Shown: positions 33,324 through 42,356, counted from the stretch's first letter. The stretch: DNA of 64,000 nucleotides from Mycolicibacterium porcinum (GCA_001942045.1 MSTD01000010.1:62001-126000); one strand, 5' to 3'. Made by a program: numbers and translations. The notes: generated by a model from the sequence alone, not told the origin.

Positions 33324-34585
33324 CCGACACCGTGAGCACCACCGCGACCACCGAGTCAGTCGAAGAGTTCGCCCTGCGCGCCCGGGCTTGGCTGGCCGCC
33401 AACATGCCGCGGATCGATCCGGAGAATCCCCCGTGCTCGGTGCGCGCCGAAGCCGAATCCTGGGAGCGCGCAAAGGAACTGCAGAAGCGACTCTACGAAG
33501 GCGGGTTCGCCGGCATCTGCTTCCCTCGCGAGTACGGCGGCCTAGGCCTCGACTACGCATACCAGAAAGCGTTCAACGACGAGTGCGTCGCCTACGAGAT
33601 GCCGTTGATCCTCAACACCCCGTCGTTCACCATCTGCGGCGCGACGATTCTCGACATGGGCAGCGAGGAACAGAAGCGCGAACGCATCTCGGCCGCGATC
33701 CGCGGCGACGAGGTGCTCTGCCAGTTGCTGTCCGAGCCCAGCGGCGGTTCGGATCTGGCCGGGGTGATCACCCGCGCCGAGCGCAAGGGCGACACCTGGA
33801 TCATCAACGGCGCCAAGACCTGGAGCACCAGTGCGTTCGCCGCCGACTACGGGTTGATGCTGGCCCGCACCGACTGGACCGTGCCCAAACACGAGGGCCT
33901 GACCATGTTCCTGGTGCCGCTGAACGCACCGGGTATCACGATGCGCCGCATCACCGAGGTCAACGGCAACGAGGAGTTCTGCGAGGAGTTCTTCGACAAC
34001 CTGGAGCTTCCCACGGACGCCGTCGTCGGCGAGGTCAACGACGGTTGGACGGTCGCCTCCCGCCAGCTACATCACGAACGTCGCGCTGTCGGTGGCGGAT
34101 CCGAGTTCGCCAGCGGCACCGGGGCCGAGAACGCCAACGAGATGCCGCCGGACCACATCGGGCTGGCCGAGGCCACCGGCCAAGGCGACGACGCGCGCGT
34201 GCAGGACCTGGCCGGCCGCGCCCTGGTGCGCCGCATCGTCAAGAAGCAGCTCATCGACCACGTCGGCAAGGCGATCGGAAACGGTTCGCTGCCACCGAAT
34301 GCGGGCACCTTGATCCGGCTGTTCCACGCCGAAACCACCGAACTCGAAGTGGACACCGCGCTGGCCATCGCGGGTACGGCCGGTGTGATCGACGAGGGCA
34401 CCGAGGACGTCCCCGGACTCCTCGACATCGGTGTGCGGTACCTGTCCCGCCAGACCGGGTCGTTGGGCGGCGGCAGCTCGGAGATGGCGCGCAATGTGAT
34501 CGGCGAGCGGATCCTGGGCTTCCCCCGCGAACACGCGGCCGACCGTGGCGTGCCGTTCAATCAGGTCAAGCGCAACAAGAGCTGA
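33320..34585 (+). CDS. Acyl-CoA dehydrogenase, longer subunit
   Basis: A 421-residue FadE-type protein: GFAGICFPREYGGLGLDYAY, QLLSEPSGGSDLAGVITRAE, WIINGAKTWSTSAFAADYGL and the C-terminal GSLGGGSSEMARNVIGERIL. An extra loop around residues 255-300 (GSEFASGTGAENANEMPPDH) is typical of the larger subunit in FadE pairs. Translational coupling to the shorter acyl-CoA dehydrogenase argues for a heteromer acting on a bulky CoA ester. It is the last gene before a hairpin that overlaps its stop codon. Confidence 0.88.
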   Translation: MTDTVSTTATTESVEEFALRARAWLAANMPRIDPENPPCSVRAEAESWERAKELQKRLYEGGFAGICFPREYGGLGLDYAYQKAFNDECVAYEMPLILNTPSFTICGATILDMGSEEQKRERISAAIRGDEVLCQLLSEPSGGSDLAGVITRAERKGDTWIINGAKTWSTSAFAADYGLMLARTDWTVPKHEGLTMFLVPLNAPGITMRRITEVNGNEEFCEEFFDNLELPTDAVVGEVNDGWTVASRQLHHERRAVGGGSEFASGTGAENANEMPPDHIGLAEATGQGDDARVQDLAGRALVRRIVKKQLIDHVGKAIGNGSLPPNAGTLIRLFHAETTELEVDTALAIAGTAGVIDEGTEDVPGLLDIGVRYLSRQTGSLGGGSSEMARNVIGERILGFPREHAADRGVPFNQVKRNKS

Positions 34586-34603
34586 CCGCCGTTCGACGGT
34601 CAG
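34582..34603. terminator. Hairpin overlapping two convergent stop codons
   Basis: CTGACCG (34582-34588) and CGGTCAG (34597-34603) form a 7-bp stem with an 8-nt loop. The arms contain the stops of the acyl-CoA dehydrogenase and of the convergent radical SAM gene. A bidirectional terminator is the likely role. Confidence 0.55.
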
Positions 34604-35631
34604 AACAACGTCGGCTGCACGACCGCCGGTTCCGCCGCGGTCTCCGGAGCCGCCACCGGCACCATCCGCGCCTGACGTGCCAGCCCATGCCGGGCCACCA
34701 ACGGCGCGACGCGCGCCCGCAACATGTCGCGGTAGTCGGCAGGCAGGTACGCACCGCGTCGATACAGCCGCTGGTAGTCGCCGACCAGGCCGGGATGCGT
34801 ACGCCCCAGCCAATCCATGAACCAGCCGCGGGTGGAACCGCGCAGATGCAGACCGAATACCGTCACCCCGCTCGCACCGGCCGCCGCGATCCGGCCGAGC
34901 AACGTGTCGAGGTGCTCGACGGAATCGGTCAGATGCGGCAGCACCGGGGCAACCATGACATGGCACTCCAGGCCCGCCTCGCGGATCGCCGAGATGAGAC
35001 CGAGGCGCGCTTGCGGCGACGGCGTCCCCGGTTCGACCTCGCGGTGCAGATCGTCGTCGCCGACCGCCAGTGACACCGCGACACTGACCGGCACCCGGTC
35101 GGATGCGTCGGCGATCAGCCCGAGATCGCGGCGCAGCAACGTGCCCTTGGTGAGGATCGAAAACGGCGTGCCGGAGCCCGCCAACGCCTCGATGATTCCG
35201 GGCATCAGCGCATACCGTCCCTCGGCCCGCTGATAGGGATCGGTGTTGGTGCCCAGCGCGACGGTTTCCCGGGTCCAGGACGGCCGACGCAGCTCCCGGC
35301 GCAGCACGTCGGCGACGTTGGTCTTCACCACCACCTGCGTGTCGAAGTCCGACCCGCAATCCAGATCGAGGTACTCGTGGGTGGGCCGGGCGAAGCAATA
35401 GCGGCAGGCGTGACTGCAGCCGCGATAACCGTTGACCGTGAAGCGGAACGGCAGTGCGGACGCCGCCGGCACCTTGTTGAGGGCCGATTTGCACAGCACC
35501 TCGTGGAAGGTCATCCCCTCGAACTGCGGCGAGCGGACGCTGCGCACGAAACCGACCCGCTGCAGACCGGGCAATGCACCGTCGTCGACCCCAACGGCCT
35601 GTCCATCCCAGCGCACCCCCTCATCGAACAT
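34600..35631 (-). CDS. Radical SAM protein of the Rv2578c family
   Basis: A 343-residue radical SAM protein. The iron-sulfur cluster motif is Cys72, Cys76 and Cys79 in GYRGCSHACRYCFARPTHEY. ALGTNTDPYQRAEG and FSILTKGTLLRRDLGLIAD follow the pattern of the spore-photoproduct-lyase-like branch. The sequence is close to what I recall of M. tuberculosis Rv2578c, whose function is unknown. ATG 35631 is used; a GTG five codons later (at VRWDGQ) may be the real start by comparison with Rv2578c. It stands alone, convergent with the acyl-CoA dehydrogenase. Confidence 0.87.
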   Translation of the reverse strand: MFDEGVRWDGQAVGVDDGALPGLQRVGFVRSVRSPQFEGMTFHEVLCKSALNKVPAASALPFRFTVNGYRGCSHACRYCFARPTHEYLDLDCGSDFDTQVVVKTNVADVLRRELRRPSWTRETVALGTNTDPYQRAEGRYALMPGIIEALAGSGTPFSILTKGTLLRRDLGLIADASDRVPVSVAVSLAVGDDDLHREVEPGTPSPQARLGLISAIREAGLECHVMVAPVLPHLTDSVEHLDTLLGRIAAAGASGVTVFGLHLRGSTRGWFMDWLGRTHPGLVGDYQRLYRRGAYLPADYRDMLRARVAPLVARHGLARQARMVPVAAPETAAEPAVVQPTLF

Positions 35632-35753
35632 TTGTTCTATGGTGATGTCAAGGTAATTCCACCCGTGTCGAGGTTCCGATCCGGCTCAGGAACACAGACC
35701 GGTCCGGGCGGGTTCGTAGCAGTGAGACGACTCACGATTGGACCTGCGCCAGA

Positions 35754-36572
35754 ATGACATTCACGCAATCGCAACCCGGCACCGTCGAGTACCACCGGGG
35801 CGGGACGACGCTGAGCCACCGAGTCCGCGCCGGCACGGGCACTCCCCTGGTGCTCACGCCGGGCGTGATGGCCGATGCGGCGACCTGGCAACAGGTGGCC
35901 GACGCCATCGAGCTACCCAATCCCGTGATCACCCTCAACCGCCGCGGCCGGGTCCCCAGTGGCGCCTTGGGCACGGACTATTCGGTGGGCGTCGAGGTCG
36001 CCGACCTCCGGCACGTCATCGACAAGCTCGGCACGGCCCACCTGTTCGGGTGGAGCTACGGTGCGCTCATCGCACTGGAAGCCGCGCTTGGCAACACCCA
36101 CGTCCGGTCGGTGACCGCCTACGAACCGGTCAGCCGCCCGTTCGGCCAGGAAGTGGTCCCGGCACTTCGCCGCGCCATCGCCGCCGGCGACCTCGACCAG
36201 GCCGTCGCTTTAATCAACACCGAGGTCTCGGGATTCTCCGCGAAGCACGTCGCCGACTTGCGCCGCAGCCCGGCGTGGCAGGTCTTGCGGCCTCTCGCCG
36301 CCCCGTTGGCCGACGAGCTGGCCGCGATCAATGCGCACCAACCGGGTTTCGACGGATATCGACACCTCGACATCCCGGTGACGCTCATCCTCGGGGCGCT
36401 GAACGAGAACCGGGCGCCGTACGGCGCTGCGTTTACCCCGTTCGCGGCCGCGCTACCTCAGGCGGATCTGGTCCGACTGGCGGGCCAGGGCCATCTCGCA
36501 CATGCCGAAGCCCCGGCCGATCTGGCGCGGGCCATTACCGGTGCCGTACGCAGGGCCGAGGCTTCCGGATAA
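35754..36572 (+). CDS. Alpha/beta hydrolase
   Basis: A 272-residue alpha/beta hydrolase with nucleophile elbow GWSYGALIALEAA, an N-terminal beta sheet (TPLVLTPGVMADAATWQQVA) and a C-terminal His in LAGQGHLAHAEAP; the acid probably lies near VTLILGALNE. All three triad positions are plausible. The substrate is unknown. It is transcribed alone and is followed after eight bases by a strong hairpin. Confidence 0.85.
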   Translation: MTFTQSQPGTVEYHRGGTTLSHRVRAGTGTPLVLTPGVMADAATWQQVADAIELPNPVITLNRRGRVPSGALGTDYSVGVEVADLRHVIDKLGTAHLFGWSYGALIALEAALGNTHVRSVTAYEPVSRPFGQEVVPALRRAIAAGDLDQAVALINTEVSGFSAKHVADLRRSPAWQVLRPLAAPLADELAAINAHQPGFDGYRHLDIPVTLILGALNENRAPYGAAFTPFAAALPQADLVRLAGQGHLAHAEAPADLARAITGAVRRAEASG

Positions 36573-36579
36573 GACTGGT

Positions 36580-36615
36580 GCGCCGATGCCGCGGTTTCGG
36601 GTACGGCATCGGCGC
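36580..36615 (+). terminator. 12-bp perfect hairpin after the hydrolase gene
   Basis: GCGCCGATGCCG (36580-36591) and CGGCATCGGCGC (36604-36615) form a perfect stem with a 12-nt loop, starting 8 bp after the stop. No U-tract follows. The rest of the 180-bp gap to 36752 shows no further gene or clear signal. Confidence 0.7.
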
Positions 36616-36752
36616 GCGCCGTGGGCGCTTGCCCAGTCAATCGCATTTCGGGCCGGAAGGGGAACCGCCCGTCGTGCACTTACTTATCGAACAACAGTTC
36701 GACTATGCCGTCAAGGCCGATCCCAATCCGTGGGAACCCGCAGGCGGGTCAA

Positions 36753-37187
36753 CTACCACTGACCGAGCTGGCAGCGCGGGCTGTACGGATGATCGTTCTG
36801 GACGGCGATCTGACCGTCGACGGCGATCTCGCAATGCGCATTGGGCTCGGCCCGGCCGCCGTGCGTGGTGCTCGCGACCGTGAAGATGGCCCACTGCGGA
36901 TCGGCGAGCGTGGTCTCGAACACCCACGGCGCGTCCGGACCGACGTTGACCGTCGCCTTCTGCAGGTACTTGTACGCGTCCGCGTTGTAGGCGTCTTTAC
37001 TCGCAGGCTGCGTCGTCAGGTAGTACAGGTCGAACTCGTAGGGTGCGCCAGAGGTGAGCGTGTACTTGACCTTGTGGCCCTGGGCTTCCGGTTCCGCATA
37101 CGACGTTGCGTTGGAGACCGCCATACCCGCAGCCGCCAGAACCAGCGCCGCACCGACCGTGGTTGTCGCTTTTCGCATGTTCCTCAT
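36753..37187 (-). CDS. Small secreted protein of unknown function
   Basis: A 144-residue protein with a signal peptide: basic start MRNMRKATTT, hydrophobic VGAALVLAAAGMAVS and probable cleavage near SYAEPEA. The mature part (VKYTLTSGAPYEFDLYYLTT, then WVFETTLADPQWAIFTVAST) looks like a small beta-sandwich with two Cys (HCEIAVDG and SPRCQLGQW) that may form a disulfide. It loosely recalls MmpS-like secreted domains, but this is not secure. ATG 37187 or 37178 may be the start. It is divergent from the urt operon. Confidence 0.7.
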   Translation of the reverse strand: MRNMRKATTTVGAALVLAAAGMAVSNATSYAEPEAQGHKVKYTLTSGAPYEFDLYYLTTQPASKDAYNADAYKYLQKATVNVGPDAPWVFETTLADPQWAIFTVASTTHGGRAEPNAHCEIAVDGQIAVQNDHPYSPRCQLGQW

Positions 37188-37423
37188 ATCGACGCAGGCT
37201 ACCGCCTTGTTACAGGTGCGACTAATGGGTGTCGAGACGCCTCGCCAACGGCAAACCAACTCGGTCTAGCTTGAGGTTAATTTGTTTGTCACACACAGAC
37301 ATTTCCCAGTAACAGCGGCGCTCTAACGTCCCGATTCGACGCCCGCACAGGGCGTTTAACCTCTTGCACCGCCGCCGACACCGCTCGGTCGAGAAGCGCT
37401 GCAATTCAAGGGAAAGGTCGCCA
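37188..37423. promoter_or_regulatory. Divergent promoter region of secreted-protein gene and urtABCDE
   Basis: A 236-bp gap with an AT-richer patch around 37268-37310. It includes a 6-bp inverted repeat, ACGCCC (37339-37344) and GGGCGT (37350-37355). Urea transport genes in mycobacteria respond to nitrogen limitation through GlnR, but I could not identify a convincing GlnR box by eye. The urtA ribosome site is GGAAAGG just before the start. Confidence 0.4.
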
Positions 37424-38692
37424 ATGCGAGTTCCAGGACGTGCCCCGTTGCGTCGGTCTGCGCTTGCCGCAGGGAGTTTGATCGCAGCCACCAGCCTGCT
37501 CCTCGCCGGCTGCGGCAGCCGGGCGAGCGAAACCGATGCAGCAAACGCCGCTTCCTGCGTGGACACCTCCGGCCCGAAGATCAAAGTCGGGTCGTTGAAC
37601 TCACTGTCAGGCACGATGGCCATTTCCGAGGTGACGGTGCGCGACGCGATCAAGCTCGCGGTCGAGGAGATCAACTCCAAGGGCGGCGTTCTGGGCAAAC
37701 AGATCGAGCTGATCGGCGAGGACGGGGCCTCCGAGCCCACGGTGTTCGCCGAGAAGGCCGAGAAGCTGATCAGCAGCGACTGCGTGGCCGCGGTGTTCGG
37801 CGGCTGGACCTCGTCGAGCCGCAAGGCCATGCTGCCCGTATTCGAGAGCGCCAATGCCCTGCTGTACTACCCCGTGCAGTACGAGGGTCTTGAGTCCAGC
37901 AAGAACATCTTCTACACCGGCGCCACCACCAACCAGCAGATCGTCCCGGCCCTGGACTACCTCAAGGAGAAGGGCGTCAAGTCGCTCTACCTCGTGGGCA
38001 GCGACTACGTGTTCCCGCAGACCGCCAACCGGATCATCAAGGCCTACGCGAAAGAGAACGGCATCGAGATCAAGGGTGAGGATTACACGCCGCTGGGCTC
38101 GACCGACTTCTCCACCATCATCAACAAGGTCCGCAGCGCCGACGCCGACGCCGTGTTCAACACCCTCAACGGCGACTCGAATGTGGCGTTCTTCCGTGAG
38201 TACAAGAATGTCGGCCTGACGCCGCAGGAGATGCCCGTGGTCTCGGTCTCGATCGCCGAGGAAGAGGTCGGCGGGATCGGTGTGCAGAACGTCGCCGGCC
38301 AACTCACCGCCTGGAACTACTACCAGACCATCGACACCCCGGTGAACAACGCCTTCGTCAAGGCCTACAAGGACTTCGTCAAGGATCCCAAGAAGCCCAC
38401 CTCGGATCCGATGGAAGCCGCGTACGTCTCGGTGTACCTGTGGAAGAACACCGTCGAGAAAGCAAAGTCGTTCGACGTCAGCGCCATTCAGGAGAACGCC
38501 GACGGGGTCACCTTCGACGCCCCGGAGGGCAAGGTCACCATCGACGGCGAGAACCACCACATCACCAAGACCGCCCGGATCGGCGAGATCCGGCCCGACG
38601 GCCTGATCTACACCATCTGGGAGTCCAAGGGGCCGATCGATCCGGATCCGTATCTGAAGTCCTACCCATGGGCCGCGGGGCTGTCCGGCTGA
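37424..38692 (+). CDS. urtA: Urea ABC transporter substrate-binding lipoprotein
   Basis: A 422-residue periplasmic-binding protein. The signal peptide ends in lipobox LLLAGC (Cys about 26), so it is lipid-anchored. The mature protein follows Urt[61 protein letters not shown] and [12 protein letters not shown]. The family binds urea or short-chain amides. ATG 37424 is supported by GGAAAGG eight bases upstream. It is the first gene of urtABCDE. No urease genes are in the window. Confidence 0.93.
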   Translation: MRVPGRAPLRRSALAAGSLIAATSLLLAGCGSRASETDAANAASCVDTSGPKIKVGSLNSLSGTMAISEVTVRDAIKLAVEEINSKGGVLGKQIELIGEDGASEPTVFAEKAEKLISSDCVAAVFGGWTSSSRKAMLPVFESANALLYYPVQYEGLESSKNIFYTGATTNQQIVPALDYLKEKGVKSLYLVGSDYVFPQTANRIIKAYAKENGIEIKGEDYTPLGSTDFSTIINKVRSADADAVFNTLNGDSNVAFFREYKNVGLTPQEMPVVSVSIAEEEVGGIGVQNVAGQLTAWNYYQTIDTPVNNAFVKAYKDFVKDPKKPTSDPMEAAYVSVYLWKNTVEKAKSFDVSAIQENADGVTFDAPEGKVTIDGENHHITKTARIGEIRPDGLIYTIWESKGPIDPDPYLKSYPWAAGLSG

Positions 38693-38726
38693 CGGCGAGC
38701 GAAGCGACGGGGAACTAAGACACAGC

Positions 38727-39611
38727 ATGGACATCCTCATCGGCCAGCTGGCGACGGGATTGAGCCTCGGCTCAATCCTGTTGCTCGCCGCACTCGGCCT
38801 GTCCCTCACCTTCGGCCAGATGGGCGTCATCAACATGGCGCACGGCGAATTCATCATGGCGGGCTGCTACACCGCCTATGTGGTGCAGCAGCTCATCACC
38901 AATGCCGGTGCCTCACTGTTGATCTCCCTTCTGGTCGGGTTCCTCGTCGGCGGCGCCATGGGCGCACTGTTGGAGGTGACCCTGATCCGGCGGATGTACC
39001 ACCGTCCGCTGGACACCCTGTTGGTCACCTTCGGCGTCGGGCTGATCCTGCAACAGGTGGCCCGCGACATCTTCGGCGCTCCCGCGGTCAATGTCGTTGC
39101 CCCGGAATGGCTCTCGGGAGGTGTCGAGATACTCGGCGCCGTGGTGCCCAAGACCCGACTGTTCATCCTGGTGCTCGCCGTGGTGTGCGTGGCGGTGCTC
39201 GCGACGGTACTCAAGACCAGCCCGATGGGGCGGCGCATCCGCGCGGTGGTCCAGAACCGCGATCTGGCTGAGACCAGCGGCATCTCGTCCCGCCGAACCG
39301 ACATCACCACGTTCTTCATCGGGTCCGGGTTGGCCGCGGTGGCCGGTGTGGCACTGACGCTGATCGGCTCCACCAGCCCGACCATCGGCCAGAGCTTCCT
39401 GATCGATGCCTTCCTCGTGGTGGTGGTCGGCGGCCTCGGTCAGATCAAGGGCACCGTGATCGCGGCGCTGGCACTGGGTTTCCTGAACTCGTTCATCGAA
39501 TACAGCACCACAGCGTCGCTGGCCAAGGTGATCGTGTTCGCCATCATCGTGATCTTCCTGCAGGTGCGCCCGCAGGGATTGTTCACGGTTCGGACCAGGA
39601 GTCTCGTATGA
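38727..39611 (+). CDS. urtB: Urea ABC transporter permease UrtB
   Basis: A 294-residue LivH-type permease with about eight membrane helices. FGQMGVINMAHGEFIMAGCY is the family start, and the loop RRIRAVVQNRDLAETSGISS contacts the ATPase. GSTSPTIGQSFLIDAFLVVV is typical of UrtB. It pairs with UrtC as the membrane channel. The gap to urtA is 34 bp, and it overlaps urtC by ATGA. Confidence 0.93.
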   Translation: MDILIGQLATGLSLGSILLLAALGLSLTFGQMGVINMAHGEFIMAGCYTAYVVQQLITNAGASLLISLLVGFLVGGAMGALLEVTLIRRMYHRPLDTLLVTFGVGLILQQVARDIFGAPAVNVVAPEWLSGGVEILGAVVPKTRLFILVLAVVCVAVLATVLKTSPMGRRIRAVVQNRDLAETSGISSRRTDITTFFIGSGLAAVAGVALTLIGSTSPTIGQSFLIDAFLVVVVGGLGQIKGTVIAALALGFLNSFIEYSTTASLAKVIVFAIIVIFLQVRPQGLFTVRTRSLV

Positions 39612-40729
39612 CCATTCTCGGCCGCTGGCAGACCTGGGCCGGATTCGGGATCGCGGCGATCGTGCTGTTCGCCCTGGCACCGGCAGTATTGTCGGACTTC
39701 CGGCTCAGCCTGCTGGGCAAGTTCCTGTGCTTCGCGATCGTGGCGGTGGGCATCGGATTGGCCTGGGGCCGAGGCGGAATGCTCGTGCTCGGACAGGGCG
39801 TGTTCTTCGGCCTCGGCGGCTACATGATGGGCATGCACCTCAAGATCGCCGACGCTCAGCTGCGTGGGCACGACGTGCCCGACTTCATGCAGATCGCCGG
39901 AGTGCGTCACCTGCCCGGCTATTGGGAACCGTTCGCCTCCCCCGCGTTCGCGCTGCTGGCAATCCTGGTGGTGCCGACGGGCATCGCGGCCCTGCTGGGC
40001 TTCGGTGTGTTCAAGCGACGGGTCAAGGGCGCGTACTTCGCGATCCTGTCGCAGGCGCTGGCCGCCGCGCTGGCGATCCTGCTGGTCGGTCAGACCAGCC
40101 TCGGCGGCAGCAACGGGCTGACCAACTTCCGGACGTTCTTCGGCTTCAACCTCAACGATCCGGCCAACAAACGGATGGTGTATTTCCTTGCCGCAGCGAC
40201 GCTGTTGATCGTCGTCGCCGTGGTGCGTCAGCTGATGTACAGCCGCTACGGCGAGTTGCTGGTCGCCGTGCGCGACGGCGAGGAGCGCGTGCGGTTCCTC
40301 GGCTACGACCCGGCCAACATCAAGGTCGTCGCCTATACCCTGGCCGCGCTGTTCGCCAGCATCGCCGGCGCGCTGTTCGTGCCGATCGTCGGGTTCATCG
40401 CGCCGTCGCAGGTCGGCATCGTGCCCTCCATCGCGTTCCTGATCGGCGTCGCGATCGGCGGGCGCACCACACTGCTCGGCCCGGTCCTCGGCGCCATCGG
40501 TGTGGCCTGGGCGCAAACCCTGTTCTCCGAACGCTTTCCGTCCGGGTGGATCTACGCCCAGGGCCTGCTGTTCATCGTGGTCGTCGGCTTCTTCCCGGCC
40601 GGCCTGGCCGGGCTCGGTGTGCTGTGGTCGCGGTGGCGCGGCAATCGGGCCACCGCACCGAGTCCCGAGGAGTCGCAGCCCGAGACGGCTTCGGACACCG
40701 ATACCGAGAAAGTAGGTGCCACGTCGTGA
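39608..40729 (+). CDS. urtC: Urea ABC transporter permease UrtC
   Basis: A 373-residue LivM-type permease. GLAWGRGGMLVLGQGVFFGL, GYMMGMHLKI and the ATPase-contact loop GELLVAVRDGEERVRFLGYD are characteristic. VGTIAP-like sequence near GFIAPSQVGIVPSIAFLIGV follows the UrtC pattern. The C-terminal 25 residues are acidic and hydrophilic. The stop overlaps the GTG of urtD. Confidence 0.93.
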   Translation: MTILGRWQTWAGFGIAAIVLFALAPAVLSDFRLSLLGKFLCFAIVAVGIGLAWGRGGMLVLGQGVFFGLGGYMMGMHLKIADAQLRGHDVPDFMQIAGVRHLPGYWEPFASPAFALLAILVVPTGIAALLGFGVFKRRVKGAYFAILSQALAAALAILLVGQTSLGGSNGLTNFRTFFGFNLNDPANKRMVYFLAAATLLIVVAVVRQLMYSRYGELLVAVRDGEERVRFLGYDPANIKVVAYTLAALFASIAGALFVPIVGFIAPSQVGIVPSIAFLIGVAIGGRTTLLGPVLGAIGVAWAQTLFSERFPSGWIYAQGLLFIVVVGFFPAGLAGLGVLWSRWRGNRATAPSPEESQPETASDTDTEKVGATS

Positions 40730-41541
40730 CCGAAACCGAACAGGCCGCTGCGACGCCCGAACCGGTGGCCGGCGGCAACGCCGGCATGGGTGCCGAGTAT
40801 CTGGAAGTCCGCGGTCTCACAGTCGATTTCGACGGATTCAAGGCGGTCAGCGGCGTCGACCTGACGTTGTTCCAGGGAGATCTGCGCTTCCTCATCGGAC
40901 CGAACGGCGCGGGTAAGACGACGGTCATCGACGCGATCACCGGCCTGGTGGGGGCCACCGGCTCGGTGAACAAGTCCGGTGTGGAGCTCCTCGGCAAGCG
41001 GGTGCATCAGATCGCCCGGCTGGGCGTCGGCCGGACGTTTCAGACCGCGAGTGTGTTCGAACAACTGACCGTGTTGCAGAACCTCGACATCGCCGCTGGG
41101 GCCGGCCGCTCGCCGTGGACCCTACTGCGCCGGCGGCGCAGCGTGCTGCCCGCGATCGAGGAAGCCCTCGAGACCACCGGGCTGGCCGAGCTGGCCGACA
41201 AACCCGCGGGCGTGCTGGCGCACGGCCAGAAGCAGTGGCTGGAGATCGGCATGCTGCTGGTGCAGAACGCCGACGTCCTCTTGCTCGACGAACCGGTGGC
41301 GGGAATGAGCCACGAGGAACGTGAGGAAACCGGAAACCTGTTGCGCCGCATCGGCGGAACTCGAACCGTTGTGGTCGTCGAGCATGACATGGATTTCATG
41401 CGAGCCTTCGCGACCTCGGTGACGGTGCTGGCCCGCGGCCAGGTCATCGCCGAGGGTTCGGTGGCCGAGGTGCAGGCCAACCCCAAGGTCCAAGAGGTCT
41501 ACCTCGGCACTGCCGCGGCCGGCGCGGAAGGAATCGCCTGA
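40726..41541 (+). CDS. urtD: Urea ABC transporter ATPase UrtD
   Basis: A 271-residue ABC ATPase. Walker A is GPNGAGKTT, Walker B is DVLLLDEPVAGM, and the signature is LAHGQKQWLEIGMLL, the His-containing variant usual in UrtD. The H-loop is VVVVEHDMDF. The first 25 residues are an unstructured Ala/Glu-rich extension. GTG 40726 overlaps the urtC stop; the much longer open frame upstream is antisense-like noise inside urtC. One base is shared with urtE (TGATG). Confidence 0.93.
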   Translation: MTETEQAAATPEPVAGGNAGMGAEYLEVRGLTVDFDGFKAVSGVDLTLFQGDLRFLIGPNGAGKTTVIDAITGLVGATGSVNKSGVELLGKRVHQIARLGVGRTFQTASVFEQLTVLQNLDIAAGAGRSPWTLLRRRRSVLPAIEEALETTGLAELADKPAGVLAHGQKQWLEIGMLLVQNADVLLLDEPVAGMSHEEREETGNLLRRIGGTRTVVVVEHDMDFMRAFATSVTVLARGQVIAEGSVAEVQANPKVQEVYLGTAAAGAEGIA

Positions 41542-42233
41542 TGCTCGAACTACTCGATGTCCGAACCGGTTACGGCCGGTCCGAGGTGATCCACGGCGCG
41601 AGCATCGCAGTGCCGTCCGACGGTGTCGCCGCGGTGATGGGACACAACGGCGCGGGCAAGACAACCCTGCTGCGGGCGGCCGTCGGGCTGCTCAAGTGCA
41701 CCGCGGGCAAGGTGCTTTTCGACGGCGAGGACATCACCCGGATGCGCCCGAGTGCGCGGGTATCCCGTGGCCTGGCCTATGTGCCCCAGGGACAGCAGTC
41801 CTTCGGCCAGCTCACCACCGCCGAGAACCTTCAGGTGGTGGCCGACGGACGCAAGAACGGCAAGGCACTGATCGACGAGCAACTGGACCTGTTCCCCGCG
41901 CTCAAAGAGCTACTCAACCGGCGGGCAGGCCTGCTCTCGGGCGGCCAGCGGCAACAGCTGGCGATTGCCCGGGCCTTGATCACGAGCCCCAAGTGCCTCA
42001 TCCTCGACGAGCCCACCGAAGGGATCCAACCGTCGGTGGTGGCCGAGATCGAGGCCGCGATCACCTCGCTGACCGCGCGGGGCGATCTGGGTGTGCTGCT
42101 GGTGGAGCAGCACATCGGGTTCGCGCTGGAATCCGCTCAGCGCTATTACATCCTGGAAGCCGGCCGCATCACCTCGAGCGGCTCCGGCGGCTCGACGTCA
42201 GAAGCCGACGTCCGCGCCGCCATGGCGATCTGA
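41541..42233 (+). CDS. urtE: Urea ABC transporter ATPase UrtE
   Basis: A 230-residue ABC ATPase: Walker A GHNGAGKTTLL, signature LLSGGQRQQLAIARAL, Walker B CLILDEPTEGIQPSVV and H-loop LLVEQHIGFAL. The IQPSVV after Walker B is usual for UrtE. It completes the transporter, energising uptake with UrtD. Confidence 0.94.
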   Translation: MLELLDVRTGYGRSEVIHGASIAVPSDGVAAVMGHNGAGKTTLLRAAVGLLKCTAGKVLFDGEDITRMRPSARVSRGLAYVPQGQQSFGQLTTAENLQVVADGRKNGKALIDEQLDLFPALKELLNRRAGLLSGGQRQQLAIARALITSPKCLILDEPTEGIQPSVVAEIEAAITSLTARGDLGVLLVEQHIGFALESAQRYYILEAGRITSSGSGGSTSEADVRAAMAI

Positions 42234-42263
42234 CGGCACCGCCGTCGCGGCCATCTGATCCCC

Positions 42264-42345
42264 CTGCACCGCGACCGTGCGTGTCTGCGGCCCGACATAC
42301 CGCCGAACGTCGGCATTTTCCGCACGCTCGCGGCACACGACGGGC
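42264..42345 (-). repeat. Intergenic palindromic repeat, copy 1 (inverted relative to copy 2)
   Basis: Read on the minus strand, 42264-42303 matches 42940-42979 at 35 of 40 positions, including GCAGACACGCAC. The flanking part to 42345 contains a matching CGAGCGTGCG arm, so the element is itself palindromic. It lies between urtE and the small membrane-protein gene. It looks like a dispersed mycobacterial intergenic repeat. Confidence 0.65.
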
Positions 42346-42356
42346 ACACTTCGACG

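Noticed and set aside
25302..34585. Defence or polymorphic-toxin system within the accessory block
   Set aside because: All genes there are metabolic enzymes or TetR regulators; no nuclease, toxin, NTPase or reverse transcriptase was found.
37188..37423. GlnR binding box upstream of urtA
   Set aside because: Half-site-like AC and GTAAC words occur, but the spacing does not fit a convincing site, so none was annotated.
39727..40725. Long N-terminal extension of urtD through urtC
   Set aside because: The frame is open, but the sequence is Arg-rich noise within urtC. UrtD similarity starts after GTG 40726, which overlaps the urtC stop.
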